DNA of 64,000 bases from DASRQK01 sp964401685 (GCA_964401685.1 CAYNZH010000008.1:1-64000), one strand, 5' to 3'; counted from the stretch's first letter, positions 8,016-17,968 are shown. The notes: generated from the letters alone by a model not told the origin. Translations and numbers: made by a program.

Positions 8016-8795
8016 TTAGGTACCTTTTCCGGGCCACTGGATGGCCTTTTTTTCTTCCGGGCTGAGCGCCTTGAATTTGGCATAGGAATCCATGATGTAA
8101 AGATTGAAATCTTGTTCTGAACTTTTTAAAACAAAATCTAGGCCTGGTCTGAATCTCACAAGAAACATCTCCAGTTCGTCACCTTTCAAGGGCGTGACCG
8201 CTTGTACTGCGGATCTTGAAAAACGACGATCGATCGCACGCCTGTCTTTTTCCTTCAAGAGCATTTCATAGTGCTCCCTGGCCCTTCTTCCGCTTTCCCC
8301 AAAAAGCCGGGAAGGGGAGAGGCGAATTCCACCCCGATGAATGGAGGTCTCAAGAAATTGCCCTTCTTTTTCCGCCTTTTCAATCTCTAGATCCAGCTGG
8401 GAATTTGTGAGCGCACGTACGGTGACAGCATCTATCAATATGTTACCGTCGGCCACGCTAAGGTAAATACGTTTAAATTCGTGTTCAATCAACAACAACG
8501 TATCTGTTCTGTACCCATTATAGCGGAACTCCAACAGGTCGTTCTTCCTTGCGGCGATACTAAAACGCCCTTCATTTGTAGTTTCGACGTTGGATTTGGC
8601 GTTGAGGTTGCGAACCTGCACGTTCGCCATAGGTTGGTCATTGCGAAGATCCAGGACGATCCCATGCAATATAGCGGTGTCCGCCCTTGCGACCTCCTGC
8701 CGGGCGTGAGCATTGAGGCTAGCGGCCGTCAAAAGACTGAGACCGAATAAACCTATACTTATTTTAGCTAAAAACTTCCTCATACCTGTCTTCAT
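8016..8795 (-). CDS. secreted CarboxypepD_reg-domain protein of unknown function
   Basis: I do not recognise a specific function. The protein has a signal peptide (about 25-30 residues, ending near LNAHARQ) and a carboxypeptidase-regulatory-like beta-sandwich ('HGIVLDLRNDQPMANVQVRN', 'NEGRFSIAARKNDLLEFRYNGY') over roughly residues 40-125. The C-terminal half is charged and helical. The first ATG in frame is at 8795 (a TTG at 8807 precedes it), and a second ATG lies at 8783. Either start overlaps the end of the YffB-like gene (ending 8764). Many Bacteroidota encode such stand-alone proteins. The regulatory domain is shared with TonB receptors, but this protein has no plug or barrel. Confidence 0.75.
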   Translation of the reverse strand: MKTGMRKFLAKISIGLFGLSLLTAASLNAHARQEVARADTAILHGIVLDLRNDQPMANVQVRNLNAKSNVETTNEGRFSIAARKNDLLEFRYNGYRTDTLLLIEHEFKRIYLSVADGNILIDAVTVRALTNSQLDLEIEKAEKEGQFLETSIHRGGIRLSPSRLFGESGRRAREHYEMLLKEKDRRAIDRRFSRSAVQAVTPLKGDELEMFLVRFRPGLDFVLKSSEQDFNLYIMDSYAKFKALSPEEKKAIQWPGKGT

Positions 8796-9117
8796 TAAAC
8801 CCAACAATTATGCCAGTAGGATGTTCGATTACAGGTCTTTTAATTAAGCTCGTGTTTTCGGTCATTAGTGCGACAGCGCTCTGAGAATCGACCACAGCTT
8901 GTTGGATTTCAGGTGAAAGCCGCCTCCAAGTTGTGCCTTTTTTGTTTAAAAGCGTTTCCCAGCCTATTTCATTGGCCCATTTCGTCAGAAGTACCGTATC
9001 CGCACCCACCTTTTTGAAATCATGAAAGAGGTAGGGGACATTCCGCGCACTCAGCCAGTCTAATGCTTTCTTGACCGAATTGCAGTTTTTTATCCCATAA
9101 ATCGCTAATTCTGCCAT
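8764..9117 (-). CDS. ArsC/Spx-family YffB-like protein
   Basis: This 117-residue thioredoxin-fold protein has 'YGIKNCNSVKKALDWL' near the N-terminus, close to the YffB signature, with a single Cys in the first turn. The 'IKRPVIEH' cis-Pro segment lies near residue 90 in the position of the ArsC/Spx 'RPI' motif. It lacks the CxxC of true Spx redox switches. Arsenate reductase annotation is common for this family, but YffB-type members are thought to use glutathione-like thiols and their role is unclear. The gene begins 3 bases after the thioredoxin-like lipoprotein gene, so the two are probably co-transcribed. Confidence 0.85.
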   Translation of the reverse strand: MAELAIYGIKNCNSVKKALDWLSARNVPYLFHDFKKVGADTVLLTKWANEIGWETLLNKKGTTWRRLSPEIQQAVVDSQSAVALMTENTSLIKRPVIEHPTGIIVGFNEDRYEEVFS

Positions 9118-9120
9118 ATT

Positions 9121-9741
9121 CTAAGAGGCGGAATTGATCGAAGCAACGACTTCCTCTGCCGTTTTTACCCCGTTCCAGTAGGTTTTGAGCAGTCCGTCGC
9201 TGCCATAGATATAGGTAGCCGGATACTGTGTGGGAACATGAAACTTATTAATAAATTCGATGTTTCGGTCGTATAACATATGCACCTTGCTTTGTCCGTT
9301 GAGTTCTTTGGCGAAACGGTCGAAAAATGTCGCCATCAATCCTGGATCATTCATAGAAACGAAGTAGAAGTTCGCATCTGTCAGCTTATCCAGATTGGCA
9401 CCGATATCCCTCGCCTCGTGCTGACAATAACCACAACTTGGGTCAAATAAGATAAACACGTGGGGTCCACTAGCACCAAGGTCGTTTTTTGTAAAGCTGA
9501 TGCCGCTCTTTAGTATGTAAAAATTGAAGTCCGGAATGGCATTTGCCGGCGAATTTGACTGGCTGGGTACATTCACTGGAGTCGGAGTCGTCGCCGGATT
9601 GTTTGAGACTCCCTGCTGGCTGGCTGCAGCATTGCCTTGGATTTCACTTTTATTTTCCGGTGAACCGCAGGCGATTGCCAGGCCAGACAGAAACAGTACG
9701 GTCGTGGTTCTCAGGAGCGATGATATTGCTTTAATTTGCAT
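9121..9741 (-). CDS. thioredoxin-like (TlpA/AhpC-TSA) lipoprotein
   Basis: This protein of about 206 residues starts with a lipoprotein signal (lipobox LAIAC) and a low-complexity N/P/S/T linker. A thioredoxin-like domain follows with CGYC in 'FDPSCGYCQHE' and a cis-Pro segment in 'VPTQYPATYIYG'. It is probably a periplasmic thiol-disulfide or peroxide-handling protein anchored in a membrane. The frame extends upstream to a GTG at 9789, but the ATG at 9741 places the signal peptide at the very N-terminus and is preferred. It lies downstream of parC. Confidence 0.85.
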   Translation of the reverse strand: MQIKAISSLLRTTTVLFLSGLAIACGSPENKSEIQGNAAASQQGVSNNPATTPTPVNVPSQSNSPANAIPDFNFYILKSGISFTKNDLGASGPHVFILFDPSCGYCQHEARDIGANLDKLTDANFYFVSMNDPGLMATFFDRFAKELNGQSKVHMLYDRNIEFINKFHVPTQYPATYIYGSDGLLKTYWNGVKTAEEVVASINSAS

Positions 9742-9803
9742 AAAAAATCTTATTTCTTTTTCAAATGTACTGAAAAAACGCCAATTCACAAAGCGATTCG
9801 ACT

Positions 9804-12392
9804 TTAGAACAGGCCCATCTGCCCGGTGTCTTCAGTCGACACGTCTTCTGGATTCGTGATTTCAAAGGGAACCTTTTCTTCTTGGACCTGCGCTTTCTCC
9901 TCGCTTAAGAGTTTAATGCCGTCCACTTTATGTGGCGTCAACCGATTGCCCTGAGCTTTCATCCCCTTGACTTCGATTGCCTCCTGGAGGTTGATTTCGA
10001 GCGTGTCCGGGGTTTCGGTCTTGCCTTTCTTGACCGACACTTCCACCAAGGGATTATCCGCCCGAGTCAACAGAATCAATTTCGATCCGACTGAATCATT
10101 GATGAAACTTTGGCGTCTTCCCGTCGGTATGTTTTCGAAAACGAAACGCTTTAAATAATGGTTGCCAGATTTCCCGTCGAGGTGAATCGCACTAAAAACG
10201 ACTTCTGGGCCGTATTTCTCTATCCGAATAGCTTTGTCATCAAAGTGATTGGTCAACTCGAAGGAGTTTAATTCATACGTGCCATCTTCCATGACACTGA
10301 GAATTTTGTCTTCGCCGTCGAATTCACCCAGATATTCGCCTCGTTCATCCGCGTTGAGTCTCCGCAGGATAGGATCATACCATATTTTCCTTCCCGCCAA
10401 GGTAGAGACACCCTTGCTTTTCAGGCTAATCTTTCGAATAGGATATTTAGTCACTATATTTCCTTGAGAACCACGTCCTTTTATGGCTATTTCGGCGAAA
10501 TCCAGATCGAACTGCAATTTTCTCAATTTAGAATGCGCGCGCAGCTGAATATGTACGAGCTCGGCTTCTCCATTGGGGTTCGCGGTAAAATACAGGAGCT
10601 GAGAACCTTTGGTTCCCTTGGTCAAATCATATTCCCGGTCCCGGGTGACACCCATGACGGCAAATCTCTTGACATATGCGGTGCCGGATTTCCCGTCCTT
10701 GTAAATCATATTATAAATGGTCCGCTCGTCATTTCTCTTGAACACCGCCACATGAACAATGCCCTTGCCAACAAAAACCTTGTCCTGTATCTTGGTGACT
10801 ACAAATTTACCATCGGAGCGAAATACAATAATGTCGTCAATGTCCGAGCAATCGCTGACAAATTCGTCTCTCCGCATTCCCGTTCCGATAAAACCTTCCT
10901 CTCGGTTGACGTAGAGTTTGGCATTGGCAAGGGCAACCTGTGTCGCTTCGACGCGGTCAAATACCCTAATTTCGGTTTTTCTTTCCCTTCCAGCACCGTA
11001 TTTCTCTCTCAAGCCTTCAAACCACGCGATCGCATAGGCTGTCAAATGCTTTAAATGATTTTTGACTCTTTTGATCTCGCTTTCCAGGTTGGCCATCAGT
11101 TCATCCGCCTTTTTTATATCAAAACGGGTGATACTGCTCATCGGTTTATCAATCAGGCGCTTGTAGTCTTCTCTTTGGATTTCCCGATAAAATGACTCCT
11201 TAAAAGGCTCGAACAAGCGGTCCAGTACCCCGACAACCGTGTCGAAATCTCCGGCATTTTCATATTCTGGATGCTTATACATCCCTTCCTGAATGAATAT
11301 TTTCAGTAAATTGCTGGAGAAGATTTTTTCAAGAAGTTCGTTCAGCTTGATTTCCAGTTCCTTTTTCAGTAAGGCCTTGGTTTGCTTGGTGTTTTCGATC
11401 AGAATGTCGTTGACACTCATAAACCGCGGCTTCTCATCCTGAATAATGCAGGTATTGGGGGAAATGGAGACCTCACATGCAGTAAAGGCGTACAACGCAT
11501 CGATGGTCATATCCGGAGAAATACCTGGGACCAGGTGGACGATGATTTCTACGAACTGAGCGGTGTTGTCCTCAATCTTCTTGATCTTGATCTTGCCCTT
11601 GTCGTTGGCGTTGACAATGCTTTCTATCAGACTGCCCGTCGTCGTTCCAAAGGGGATCTCGGTGATCGCGAGAGTTTTCTTGTCCCTTTCTTCAATTTTC
11701 GCGCGGATGCGGATCTTACCTCCACGTTGCCCTTCATTGTAGGCAGAGCAGTCCGCCATTCCGCCCGTAGGAAAGTCTGGAAGCAAGTGCGGACGTTCCC
11801 CATGCAGGACCTGTATCGCGCCATCGATCAGCTCTATAAAATTGTGGGGCATGATTTTCGTGGCGAGGCCTACTGCGATTCCTTCTGCACCCTGCGCAAG
11901 CAGGAGGGGAAATTTGACCGGAAGTGTGACAGGCTCCTTGTTTCGGCCATCGTAACTCAGTTGCCACTCGGTCGTTTCAGGATTGAAAGCAACATCGAGG
12001 GCAAATTTTGACAGCCGCGCTTCGATGTAACGGGGCGCCGCCGCGGAGTCCCCTGTGATCGGATCGCCCCAGTTACCCTGACAATCGATCAATAAGTCTT
12101 TTTGACCGATCTGCACCATGGCATCCCCAATGGAAGCATCCCCGTGGGGGTGGTACTTCATGGTATTTCCAATGACGTTCGCAGCCTTATTGAAGCGCCC
12201 GTCGTCCATCTCCTTCAGGGAATGTAGGATTCGTCTTTGAACCGGTTTAAACCCGTCATTTATATGCGGAACCGCCCGATCCAGAATGACGTAAGACGCA
12301 TAATCAAGAAACCAATTCTCGTATAGACCCGACAAGGGCACCGTGTTCTTTTCCAGCCTCGGCTCTTGATTGTCCTGGTTTTCCTGACTCAT
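9804..12392 (-). CDS. parC: DNA topoisomerase IV subunit A
   Basis: This 862-residue type IIA topoisomerase A subunit cuts and rejoins DNA for chromosome decatenation. The breakage-reunion domain spans about residues 25-460, with the catalytic Tyr122 in 'AAPRYIEARL' preceded by Arg121. The KYHPHGDASIGDA block (79-91) is where quinolone-resistance changes occur in GyrA/ParC. The C-terminal part (about 520-830) has beta-pinwheel-like repeats but I see no QRRGGKG GyrA-box, which favours ParC over GyrA. The partner parE is not in this window. It follows a small lipoprotein gene (12-base gap) and valS upstream. Confidence 0.93.
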   Translation of the reverse strand: MSQENQDNQEPRLEKNTVPLSGLYENWFLDYASYVILDRAVPHINDGFKPVQRRILHSLKEMDDGRFNKAANVIGNTMKYHPHGDASIGDAMVQIGQKDLLIDCQGNWGDPITGDSAAAPRYIEARLSKFALDVAFNPETTEWQLSYDGRNKEPVTLPVKFPLLLAQGAEGIAVGLATKIMPHNFIELIDGAIQVLHGERPHLLPDFPTGGMADCSAYNEGQRGGKIRIRAKIEERDKKTLAITEIPFGTTTGSLIESIVNANDKGKIKIKKIEDNTAQFVEIIVHLVPGISPDMTIDALYAFTACEVSISPNTCIIQDEKPRFMSVNDILIENTKQTKALLKKELEIKLNELLEKIFSSNLLKIFIQEGMYKHPEYENAGDFDTVVGVLDRLFEPFKESFYREIQREDYKRLIDKPMSSITRFDIKKADELMANLESEIKRVKNHLKHLTAYAIAWFEGLREKYGAGRERKTEIRVFDRVEATQVALANAKLYVNREEGFIGTGMRRDEFVSDCSDIDDIIVFRSDGKFVVTKIQDKVFVGKGIVHVAVFKRNDERTIYNMIYKDGKSGTAYVKRFAVMGVTRDREYDLTKGTKGSQLLYFTANPNGEAELVHIQLRAHSKLRKLQFDLDFAEIAIKGRGSQGNIVTKYPIRKISLKSKGVSTLAGRKIWYDPILRRLNADERGEYLGEFDGEDKILSVMEDGTYELNSFELTNHFDDKAIRIEKYGPEVVFSAIHLDGKSGNHYLKRFVFENIPTGRRQSFINDSVGSKLILLTRADNPLVEVSVKKGKTETPDTLEINLQEAIEVKGMKAQGNRLTPHKVDGIKLLSEEKAQVQEEKVPFEITNPEDVSTEDTGQMGLF

Positions 12393-12404
12393 TTGTCCTA
12401 AAAA

Positions 12405-13040
12405 TTACTTGCTAATACTCAATTCTACCACTTCGACGTCAAGCATGGAAAAAATCCGGTGTGAAGAGAGAAGTTCTGGCAGTTGGCGTGCCTCATCCCT
12501 TATAGTGACATCCAGCGCATTCTGCTTGACAATATCCAATTTTCCGCCTAAGCAAGGCAACTCGGTCTCCAGGTCCCCACCGCTAAACCCAACAATATCC
12601 GCGTATCCATCCAGATTGTTGTAGAAGTTGGTCATTACCACGGGCATAAAATTATTACGTTCCCTCAGTTCATCCAACGTAGACCCGACACGTACGCCTG
12701 ATTTGGTCTGATAGGGGGACAGGGGATGGGAAATCACAATCTTTTCGATTGTCTGGAATGGCGCAGATTCCTCGGCCCAAATCACCTGGATTTCCTCGGG
12801 CGAATCGGGAAAAACCCGAGTTGCTGCCACTTGGACGCCGTCCCTATCTATATTTGTATCTTCCATCTTATCAGCCCCAACCTCTGCGACGAGATCTTCG
12901 TGAGTGAACGCCAGCTTTATCGGACCGATCCCATCACAGGTGATGGCATAAGGGTCTTCCTGGACTTCGGTGTCTTTTTTAGCGCCTTGTTGACAGGAGA
13001 CAAACAGGGCTATCACAGCAAAATACGCGATTTTTTTCAT
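12405..13040 (-). CDS. small lipoprotein of unknown function
   Basis: I do not recognise a family. The 211-residue product has a lipoprotein signal with FVSC (Cys16) followed by a Q/K/D linker. The mature part is acidic and beta-rich, including 'GVRVGSTLDELRERN' near residue 120. That stretch resembles the small repeat-like 'G...G.t..el...n' elements of some Bacteroidota lipoproteins. It is encoded between valS and parC with short spacers (33 and 12 bases), so it is probably transcribed with them. Confidence 0.8.
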   Translation of the reverse strand: MKKIAYFAVIALFVSCQQGAKKDTEVQEDPYAITCDGIGPIKLAFTHEDLVAEVGADKMEDTNIDRDGVQVAATRVFPDSPEEIQVIWAEESAPFQTIEKIVISHPLSPYQTKSGVRVGSTLDELRERNNFMPVVMTNFYNNLDGYADIVGFSGGDLETELPCLGGKLDIVKQNALDVTIRDEARQLPELLSSHRIFSMLDVEVVELSISK

Positions 13041-13073
13041 ATGGGTCTATCTTAGTAATATAATAAAAATAAT

Positions 13074-15701
13074 TTAGTTTTCCAAAGATCTGAGGCTGTT
13101 TTCCAGAATTTTTAATTTTTCTAGCGCATCCTCTTGTTTTTTACGCTCATTTTCAATGATTTCTGCTTTCGCGTTCTGCATAAAGCGTTCATTATTCAAT
13201 TTTCCCTCTACAGATTTCAAAAAGCCCTGTAGATAAATAATATCTTTTTGGATGCGTTCCTTCTCCGCTTTTGTGTCAATTTGATCCGCAATATGCAAGA
13301 AAAACTCGTCTTTTTCAACCAAAAAAGCAACCGATCCCGCGGGAGCGTCTTCTGTTCGATTGATCCGTGTGATATTACCTAGCTTTTGGATTGCTTCGGT
13401 ATATTGTTCCCAGCGCTCGCCGGCTGACATTGAAGTGCTCATTTCCAAGGCAGTTTTTTGAGCGATTTGCTTGGCGTTCCGGATATTTCTCACCTCAGAA
13501 ACTACCTTTTGAAAAGCTGAAAAATCGCTTAGTATCTGCGCGTTAAAATGCATCAAAGCAGGATAGGGAGCGACTATACAACAGTCCTGACTGCTTCTTT
13601 GCCCGAAGATGTCGTCGTGCCACAATTCTTCCGAAAGGAAGGGCATAAAGGGGTGTAGCAATTTGAGTAATTCCTGGAAAAATGCCTTGCTTTGCTCCAG
13701 GGCCTCGCGCGCGATGGGCAATTGGTAGCCCGGTTTTATCAGTTCCAAATACCAGGAGCAAAAGTCGTCCCAAACCAGTTTGTAGATCACCATCAGCGCG
13801 TCAGAAATCCGATACTGGGCAAAATGATCCTCAATTTCTTGCAAGGCCTCCTGAAATCTCGCGGAAAACCAGGAAATGGCTAGTTTCTGCGACGCTGAGG
13901 CTTGAAGACTATTGTCGACCTCCCAGCCCTTGACGAGCCTGAAGGCATTCCAGATTTTGTTGGCAAAATTGCGCCCCTGCTCACAGTAGGATTCATCGAA
14001 CATCAGGTCATTGCCTGCCGGTGAGGAAAGCATCAGACCTACGCGAACCCCGTCCGTTCCGTATTTGGCCATCAGGTCCAAGGGGTCAGGTGAATTTCCC
14101 AGGGATTTTGACATTTTCCTACCCATTTTGTCGCGGACAATCCCTGTGAGGTAGACCCGGGTGAAGGGGGGTTTTTCCGTGTATTCATGCCCCATTACCA
14201 GCATCCTGGCTACCCAAAAGAACAAAATCTCTGGCGCGGTGACCAGGTCATTGGTAGGATAGTAGTACTTGAATTCTTCATTTTCCGGGTCCAAAACGCC
14301 GTCAAAAACGGACAGCGGCCATAGGGCGGAGGAGAACCAAGTGTCCAGCACATCATCCTCCTGCCTCAGTCCTGATGTGGATTTGTCTTCTTTAGCAAAA
14401 AGAGCAGCAGCTTCTTCTTCTGTCTTCGCGACTACCCACTCGTTTTGATCGTTGTACCAGGCTGGAATCCGTTGTCCCCACCAGAGCTGACGACTGATCG
14501 TCCAGTCTTTAATGTTTTCCATCCAATGCTTGTACGTATTGACAAATTTGTCTGGGATAATTTTCACTTCGCCATCGTTGACATAGTCCAGCGCAGGTTG
14601 GGCCAGCTCCTTCATGCGGCAGAACCATTGCATAGAAAGCTTGGGCTCAATCACGGCATTGGTCCGCTCTGAAAAACCCACTTGTGATTTGTATTCCTCG
14701 GTCTTCTCGAGATTTCCCGCTTCATCGAGCAGAGTCACTATTTTCTTTCTAGCACCAAAGCGATCCTCACCGATCAGTATCTGAGCGTTTTCGTTTAGCG
14801 TTCCATCGTCCTCAAAAATGTCAATTACCTCCAGGTTGTGCTTTAGCCCCAATTCATAATCATTTAAATCATGGGCTGGGGTGACCTTCAGACAACCGGT
14901 TCCGAATGAGCGGTCTACATAGTCATCTGCAATCACATTTATGGCACGGTTTATCAGTGGGATGAGAACTTTTTTTCCTATGAGGTGTTGGTAACGGTCA
15001 TCCTCTGGGTGGACACAAATAGCCGAATCCGCCATAATGGTCTCCGGACGCGTAGTTGCGATGGTCAAATATTCCGCAGGTGTATCTTCCAGTTTGTATT
15101 GTATGTAATACAAGCGCTGGTTAACCTCCTTGCGAATCACTTCTTCGTCCGAGAGAGCCGTTTTGCCCTGAGGATCCCAGTTGATCATACGCACACCCCT
15201 GTAGATATAGCCCTTCTCATAAAGGCGTATAAACGTGTCGATAACCGCTTCGCTCAACCGCGGATCCATGGTAAAAGCAGTACGGTCCCAATCGCAGGAT
15301 GCGCCGAGTTTTTCCAGTTGCTTGAGGATGATGTCACCATACTTGTTTTTCCATTCCCAAGCATGTTCGAGAAATTGTTCGCGGGTCAAATCTTTTTTAG
15401 AGATTCCTTGTTCCTTTAGCATGGCCACTACTTTGGCTTCGGTCGCAATGGAAGCGTGATCCGTCCCCGGTACCCAGCAGGCGTTTTTGCCTTTCATGCG
15501 TGCACGGCGGATCAGAACATCTTGGATGGTATTGTTGAGCATGTGGCCCATATGCAAGACGCCGGTCACATTGGGTGGGGGCATTACAATGGTATATGGC
15601 TCCCGGGCATCGGGCACAGATTTGAAAAAACCATTGTCTTTCCAATAGCTGTACCACTTGTTTTCGATTTCTTGCGGACTGTATGTCTTTGTAATGCTCA
15701 T
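13074..15701 (-). CDS. valS: valyl-tRNA synthetase
   Basis: This class I aminoacyl-tRNA synthetase charges tRNA-Val. From the ATG at 15701 the product has 875 residues. The HIGH-type motif is HMGH (50-53, within 'PPPNVTGVLHMGH') and the KMSKS motif is at 529-533. The CP1 editing domain lies between them (with 'TTRPETI' near 218). An anticodon-binding domain and a C-terminal coiled coil (about 800-875) follow, as expected for ValRS. The frame extends 10 codons further upstream, but 'MSITKTYSPQEIENKWY' is the usual beginning. A small lipoprotein and parC follow on the same strand. Confidence 0.96.
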   Translation of the reverse strand: MSITKTYSPQEIENKWYSYWKDNGFFKSVPDAREPYTIVMPPPNVTGVLHMGHMLNNTIQDVLIRRARMKGKNACWVPGTDHASIATEAKVVAMLKEQGISKKDLTREQFLEHAWEWKNKYGDIILKQLEKLGASCDWDRTAFTMDPRLSEAVIDTFIRLYEKGYIYRGVRMINWDPQGKTALSDEEVIRKEVNQRLYYIQYKLEDTPAEYLTIATTRPETIMADSAICVHPEDDRYQHLIGKKVLIPLINRAINVIADDYVDRSFGTGCLKVTPAHDLNDYELGLKHNLEVIDIFEDDGTLNENAQILIGEDRFGARKKIVTLLDEAGNLEKTEEYKSQVGFSERTNAVIEPKLSMQWFCRMKELAQPALDYVNDGEVKIIPDKFVNTYKHWMENIKDWTISRQLWWGQRIPAWYNDQNEWVVAKTEEEAAALFAKEDKSTSGLRQEDDVLDTWFSSALWPLSVFDGVLDPENEEFKYYYPTNDLVTAPEILFFWVARMLVMGHEYTEKPPFTRVYLTGIVRDKMGRKMSKSLGNSPDPLDLMAKYGTDGVRVGLMLSSPAGNDLMFDESYCEQGRNFANKIWNAFRLVKGWEVDNSLQASASQKLAISWFSARFQEALQEIEDHFAQYRISDALMVIYKLVWDDFCSWYLELIKPGYQLPIAREALEQSKAFFQELLKLLHPFMPFLSEELWHDDIFGQRSSQDCCIVAPYPALMHFNAQILSDFSAFQKVVSEVRNIRNAKQIAQKTALEMSTSMSAGERWEQYTEAIQKLGNITRINRTEDAPAGSVAFLVEKDEFFLHIADQIDTKAEKERIQKDIIYLQGFLKSVEGKLNNERFMQNAKAEIIENERKKQEDALEKLKILENSLRSLEN

Positions 15702-15728
15702 TTTAATGCAAAACTTGGTTAAGGATGG

Positions 15729-15760
15729 CAAAAGTAAAGAATTTTTTCCCTAATTTCGAA
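15729..15760 (-). promoter_or_regulatory. candidate valS promoter
   Basis: On the minus strand TTCG (15757-15760), 20 bases, then TACTTTTG (15729-15736) approximates the Bacteroidetes -33/-7 pattern, with a perfect -7 element and one mismatch at -33. It lies 27 bases upstream of the chosen valS ATG. Confidence 0.5.
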
Positions 15761-15797
15761 GCCATAGCTGATAATTGATTTAACGATAAAAACGAAT

Positions 15798-16877
15798 ATG
15801 AATACAAAGAATTTCAAAGGAGTCCTTTCGGGAGACGCAGTACAAGAATTGTTTGACCATGCAAAAAAACATGAGTACGCCTTGCCCGCAGTAAATGTTG
15901 TCGGGACCAATTCGATCAATGCGGTGATGGAGACTGCTAGAGACGTGGGTTCTCCGGTGATCATCCAGCTTTCCAACGGGGGCGCGCAGTTTTTTGCAGG
16001 CAAATCCCTGAACAACGATGGGCTTCAAGCTTGCATACTCGGAGGCGTTTCAGCTGCACAGCATGTCCACCTCTTGGCCGAACACTACGGTGTCGGCGTG
16101 ATTTTGCATACTGATCATGCGGCAAAGAAGTTATTGCCTTGGATAGATGGTCTGCTGGAACACGGAGAGCGATTCTTTGAAACGCACGGGAAGCCACTCT
16201 ATTCCTCCCACATGCTGGACCTGTCTGAAGAAAGTGTCGAGGAAAATATTGACATTTCCGCCAAATACCTCAAGAGGATGGATGCCTTGGGAATGACCCT
16301 GGAAATTGAGTTGGGGGTGACTGGCGGCGAAGAAGACGGCGTGGACAACACCGGTGTGGAAAGTTCCCGCCTCTACACGCAGCCCGAAGAAGTTGCGTAC
16401 GCATATGAAGAATTGAGCAAAGTTAGCTCACGCTTTACAGTGGCTGCTGCCTTTGGGAACGTGCACGGCGTTTATAAACCCGGAAATGTCAAGCTGGAAC
16501 CTGTGATCCTAAAAAATTCCCAGGCTTTTGTACGCGAAAAACTTGGGTTGTCAGCGGAAAAACCCATCAATTTTGTCTTTCACGGGGGTTCAGGATCCTC
16601 GCAGGAAGAAATTCGCGAAGCCATTTCCTACGGGGCGATAAAGATGAATATTGATACCGACCTTCAGTGGGCATTTTGGGATGGCGTTCGGGGTTATTAC
16701 CAGGCCAATGAAGGCTTTTTGCAATCTCAAATCGGGAACCACCAGGATCCTGACGGACCCAATAAGAAGTACTACGATCCTAGGGTATGGCTGCGAAAAG
16801 CAGAGGAGCGTTTTAAAGCGCGCCTGACTCAGGCTTTCGAAGAGCTGAACGCCATCGATGTTTACAGCAAATTTTAA
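15798..16877 (+). CDS. fbaA: class II fructose-bisphosphate aldolase
   Basis: This 359-residue zinc aldolase interconverts fructose 1,6-bisphosphate with DHAP and glyceraldehyde 3-phosphate. Visible signatures are 'VILHTDHA' (101-108, with the catalytic Asp and a zinc-binding His), 'LEIELGVTGGEEDG' near 170, and 'FVFHGGSGS' near 260 for zinc and DHAP phosphate binding. The C-terminal 'KMNIDTDLQ' strand is also present. The length and the conserved insertion match the long FbaA (E. coli/yeast) subgroup. An AI-2E family permease gene follows after 9 bases. Confidence 0.96.
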   Translation: MNTKNFKGVLSGDAVQELFDHAKKHEYALPAVNVVGTNSINAVMETARDVGSPVIIQLSNGGAQFFAGKSLNNDGLQACILGGVSAAQHVHLLAEHYGVGVILHTDHAAKKLLPWIDGLLEHGERFFETHGKPLYSSHMLDLSEESVEENIDISAKYLKRMDALGMTLEIELGVTGGEEDGVDNTGVESSRLYTQPEEVAYAYEELSKVSSRFTVAAAFGNVHGVYKPGNVKLEPVILKNSQAFVREKLGLSAEKPINFVFHGGSGSSQEEIREAISYGAIKMNIDTDLQWAFWDGVRGYYQANEGFLQSQIGNHQDPDGPNKKYYDPRVWLRKAEERFKARLTQAFEELNAIDVYSKF

Positions 16878-16886
16878 ACACGACCC

Positions 16887-17939
16887 ATGCGTATAGACTC
16901 GACGGTCCGGTCCTTTAATCAGTTTTTGCTACTGCTGGTCCTGGTGTTTGTGATCATGTACTATGCGAAAGGCTTCCTCGTACCCGTAGCCATCGCTGGC
17001 ATGTTTGCCATGATGCTCGAACCGATCTGCCGCTATTTGGAAGGCAGGGGGATCATGCGCGGCATCGCTGCAGCCATCAGTGTGTTATTCACGCTTGTTA
17101 TCATGACAGGGGTGCTGTACATTCTGCTTAACCAGGTCATCAAGCTCTCAAATGATGCCGGCGTGATCGGTGAGAAGCTGAATCTACTGTTGGACACGGT
17201 CTACAGTTTTATTCTGGAGCATTTTCAGTACCCCATTGATAAGCAAAAGGCATACATTCAGGAGCAAATCCAGGATTGGACGGGATCGGCAGGGCGCTTT
17301 GTCGGCGGTCTCTTTATGTCGTTGATCAATATGCTTGTCAATCTGCTTATTATCGTTACCTACACGCTGCTAATGCTCATTTACCGCACTCGGATCAAGC
17401 GCTTCGTCTTAATGCTCGTAAACCGCTATGGTGGGCGGGAAAACCTGCAGGGTGCGCGCGAAGTAGTTGAGAAAATCACGGGTGTTGCCAGTTCTTATAT
17501 CTCAGGGGTTTTTCTGGTTGTGCTCATTCTGTCTATTGTATACACCATAGGTTTATCCATCATAGGCATTGAAAATGCACTGTTCTTTGGGCTGCTCGCG
17601 GCCCTTATCAACGTCATACCGTACATAGGGTCAGTGGGCGGCGCGATCATTGTCGTGGCCTATACCCTTATTACGCACGATACGCTCACTACGCCTATTG
17701 CAGCTGCGATCTTCTTTACTGTTGTGCAGCAAATTGACAGCTACTTTCTGACGCCCAAGATCACCGGCGGAATGGTTCAGCTCAGTCCGCTTTTTACGAT
17801 AATGGCTCTATTATTAGGCGCGATGGTCTGGGGCGTGGCCGGGATGCTCCTGTTTATCCCCTTTATGGGCGTGTTGAAAGTGATCTTTGATCATGTTGAA
17901 GTGCTCAAACCTTTCGGCTATCTCATTGGGGACAAGTAG
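16887..17939 (+). CDS. AI-2E family transporter (PerM/YdiK type)
   Basis: This 350-residue inner-membrane protein has about seven to eight hydrophobic segments. A soluble linker near residues 85-150 is followed by the hallmark C-terminal block: 'FFGLLAALINVIPYIGSVGG' near 230-250 and 'LSPLFTIMALLLGAMVWGVAGMLL' near 300. Family members export varied small solutes or ions, and autoinducer-2 export is established only for some, so the substrate is unknown. It is probably co-transcribed with fbaA. The gene ends 29 bases from the convergent ABC exporter. Confidence 0.9.
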   Translation: MRIDSTVRSFNQFLLLLVLVFVIMYYAKGFLVPVAIAGMFAMMLEPICRYLEGRGIMRGIAAAISVLFTLVIMTGVLYILLNQVIKLSNDAGVIGEKLNLLLDTVYSFILEHFQYPIDKQKAYIQEQIQDWTGSAGRFVGGLFMSLINMLVNLLIIVTYTLLMLIYRTRIKRFVLMLVNRYGGRENLQGAREVVEKITGVASSYISGVFLVVLILSIVYTIGLSIIGIENALFFGLLAALINVIPYIGSVGGAIIVVAYTLITHDTLTTPIAAAIFFTVVQQIDSYFLTPKITGGMVQLSPLFTIMALLLGAMVWGVAGMLLFIPFMGVLKVIFDHVEVLKPFGYLIGDK

Positions 17940-17968
17940 GCGGACAAGCCCCGGACCGAGGAAAGCGT

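Noticed and set aside
10464..11054. 196-codon plus-strand ORF inside parC
   Set aside because: It lies fully inside a strong conserved gene on the other strand and has no recognisable motif; it is a shadow frame.
9804..12392. Reading parC as gyrA
   Set aside because: The C-terminal domain lacks a QRRGGKG-type GyrA box, and the N-terminal sequence looks like Bacteroidota ParC.
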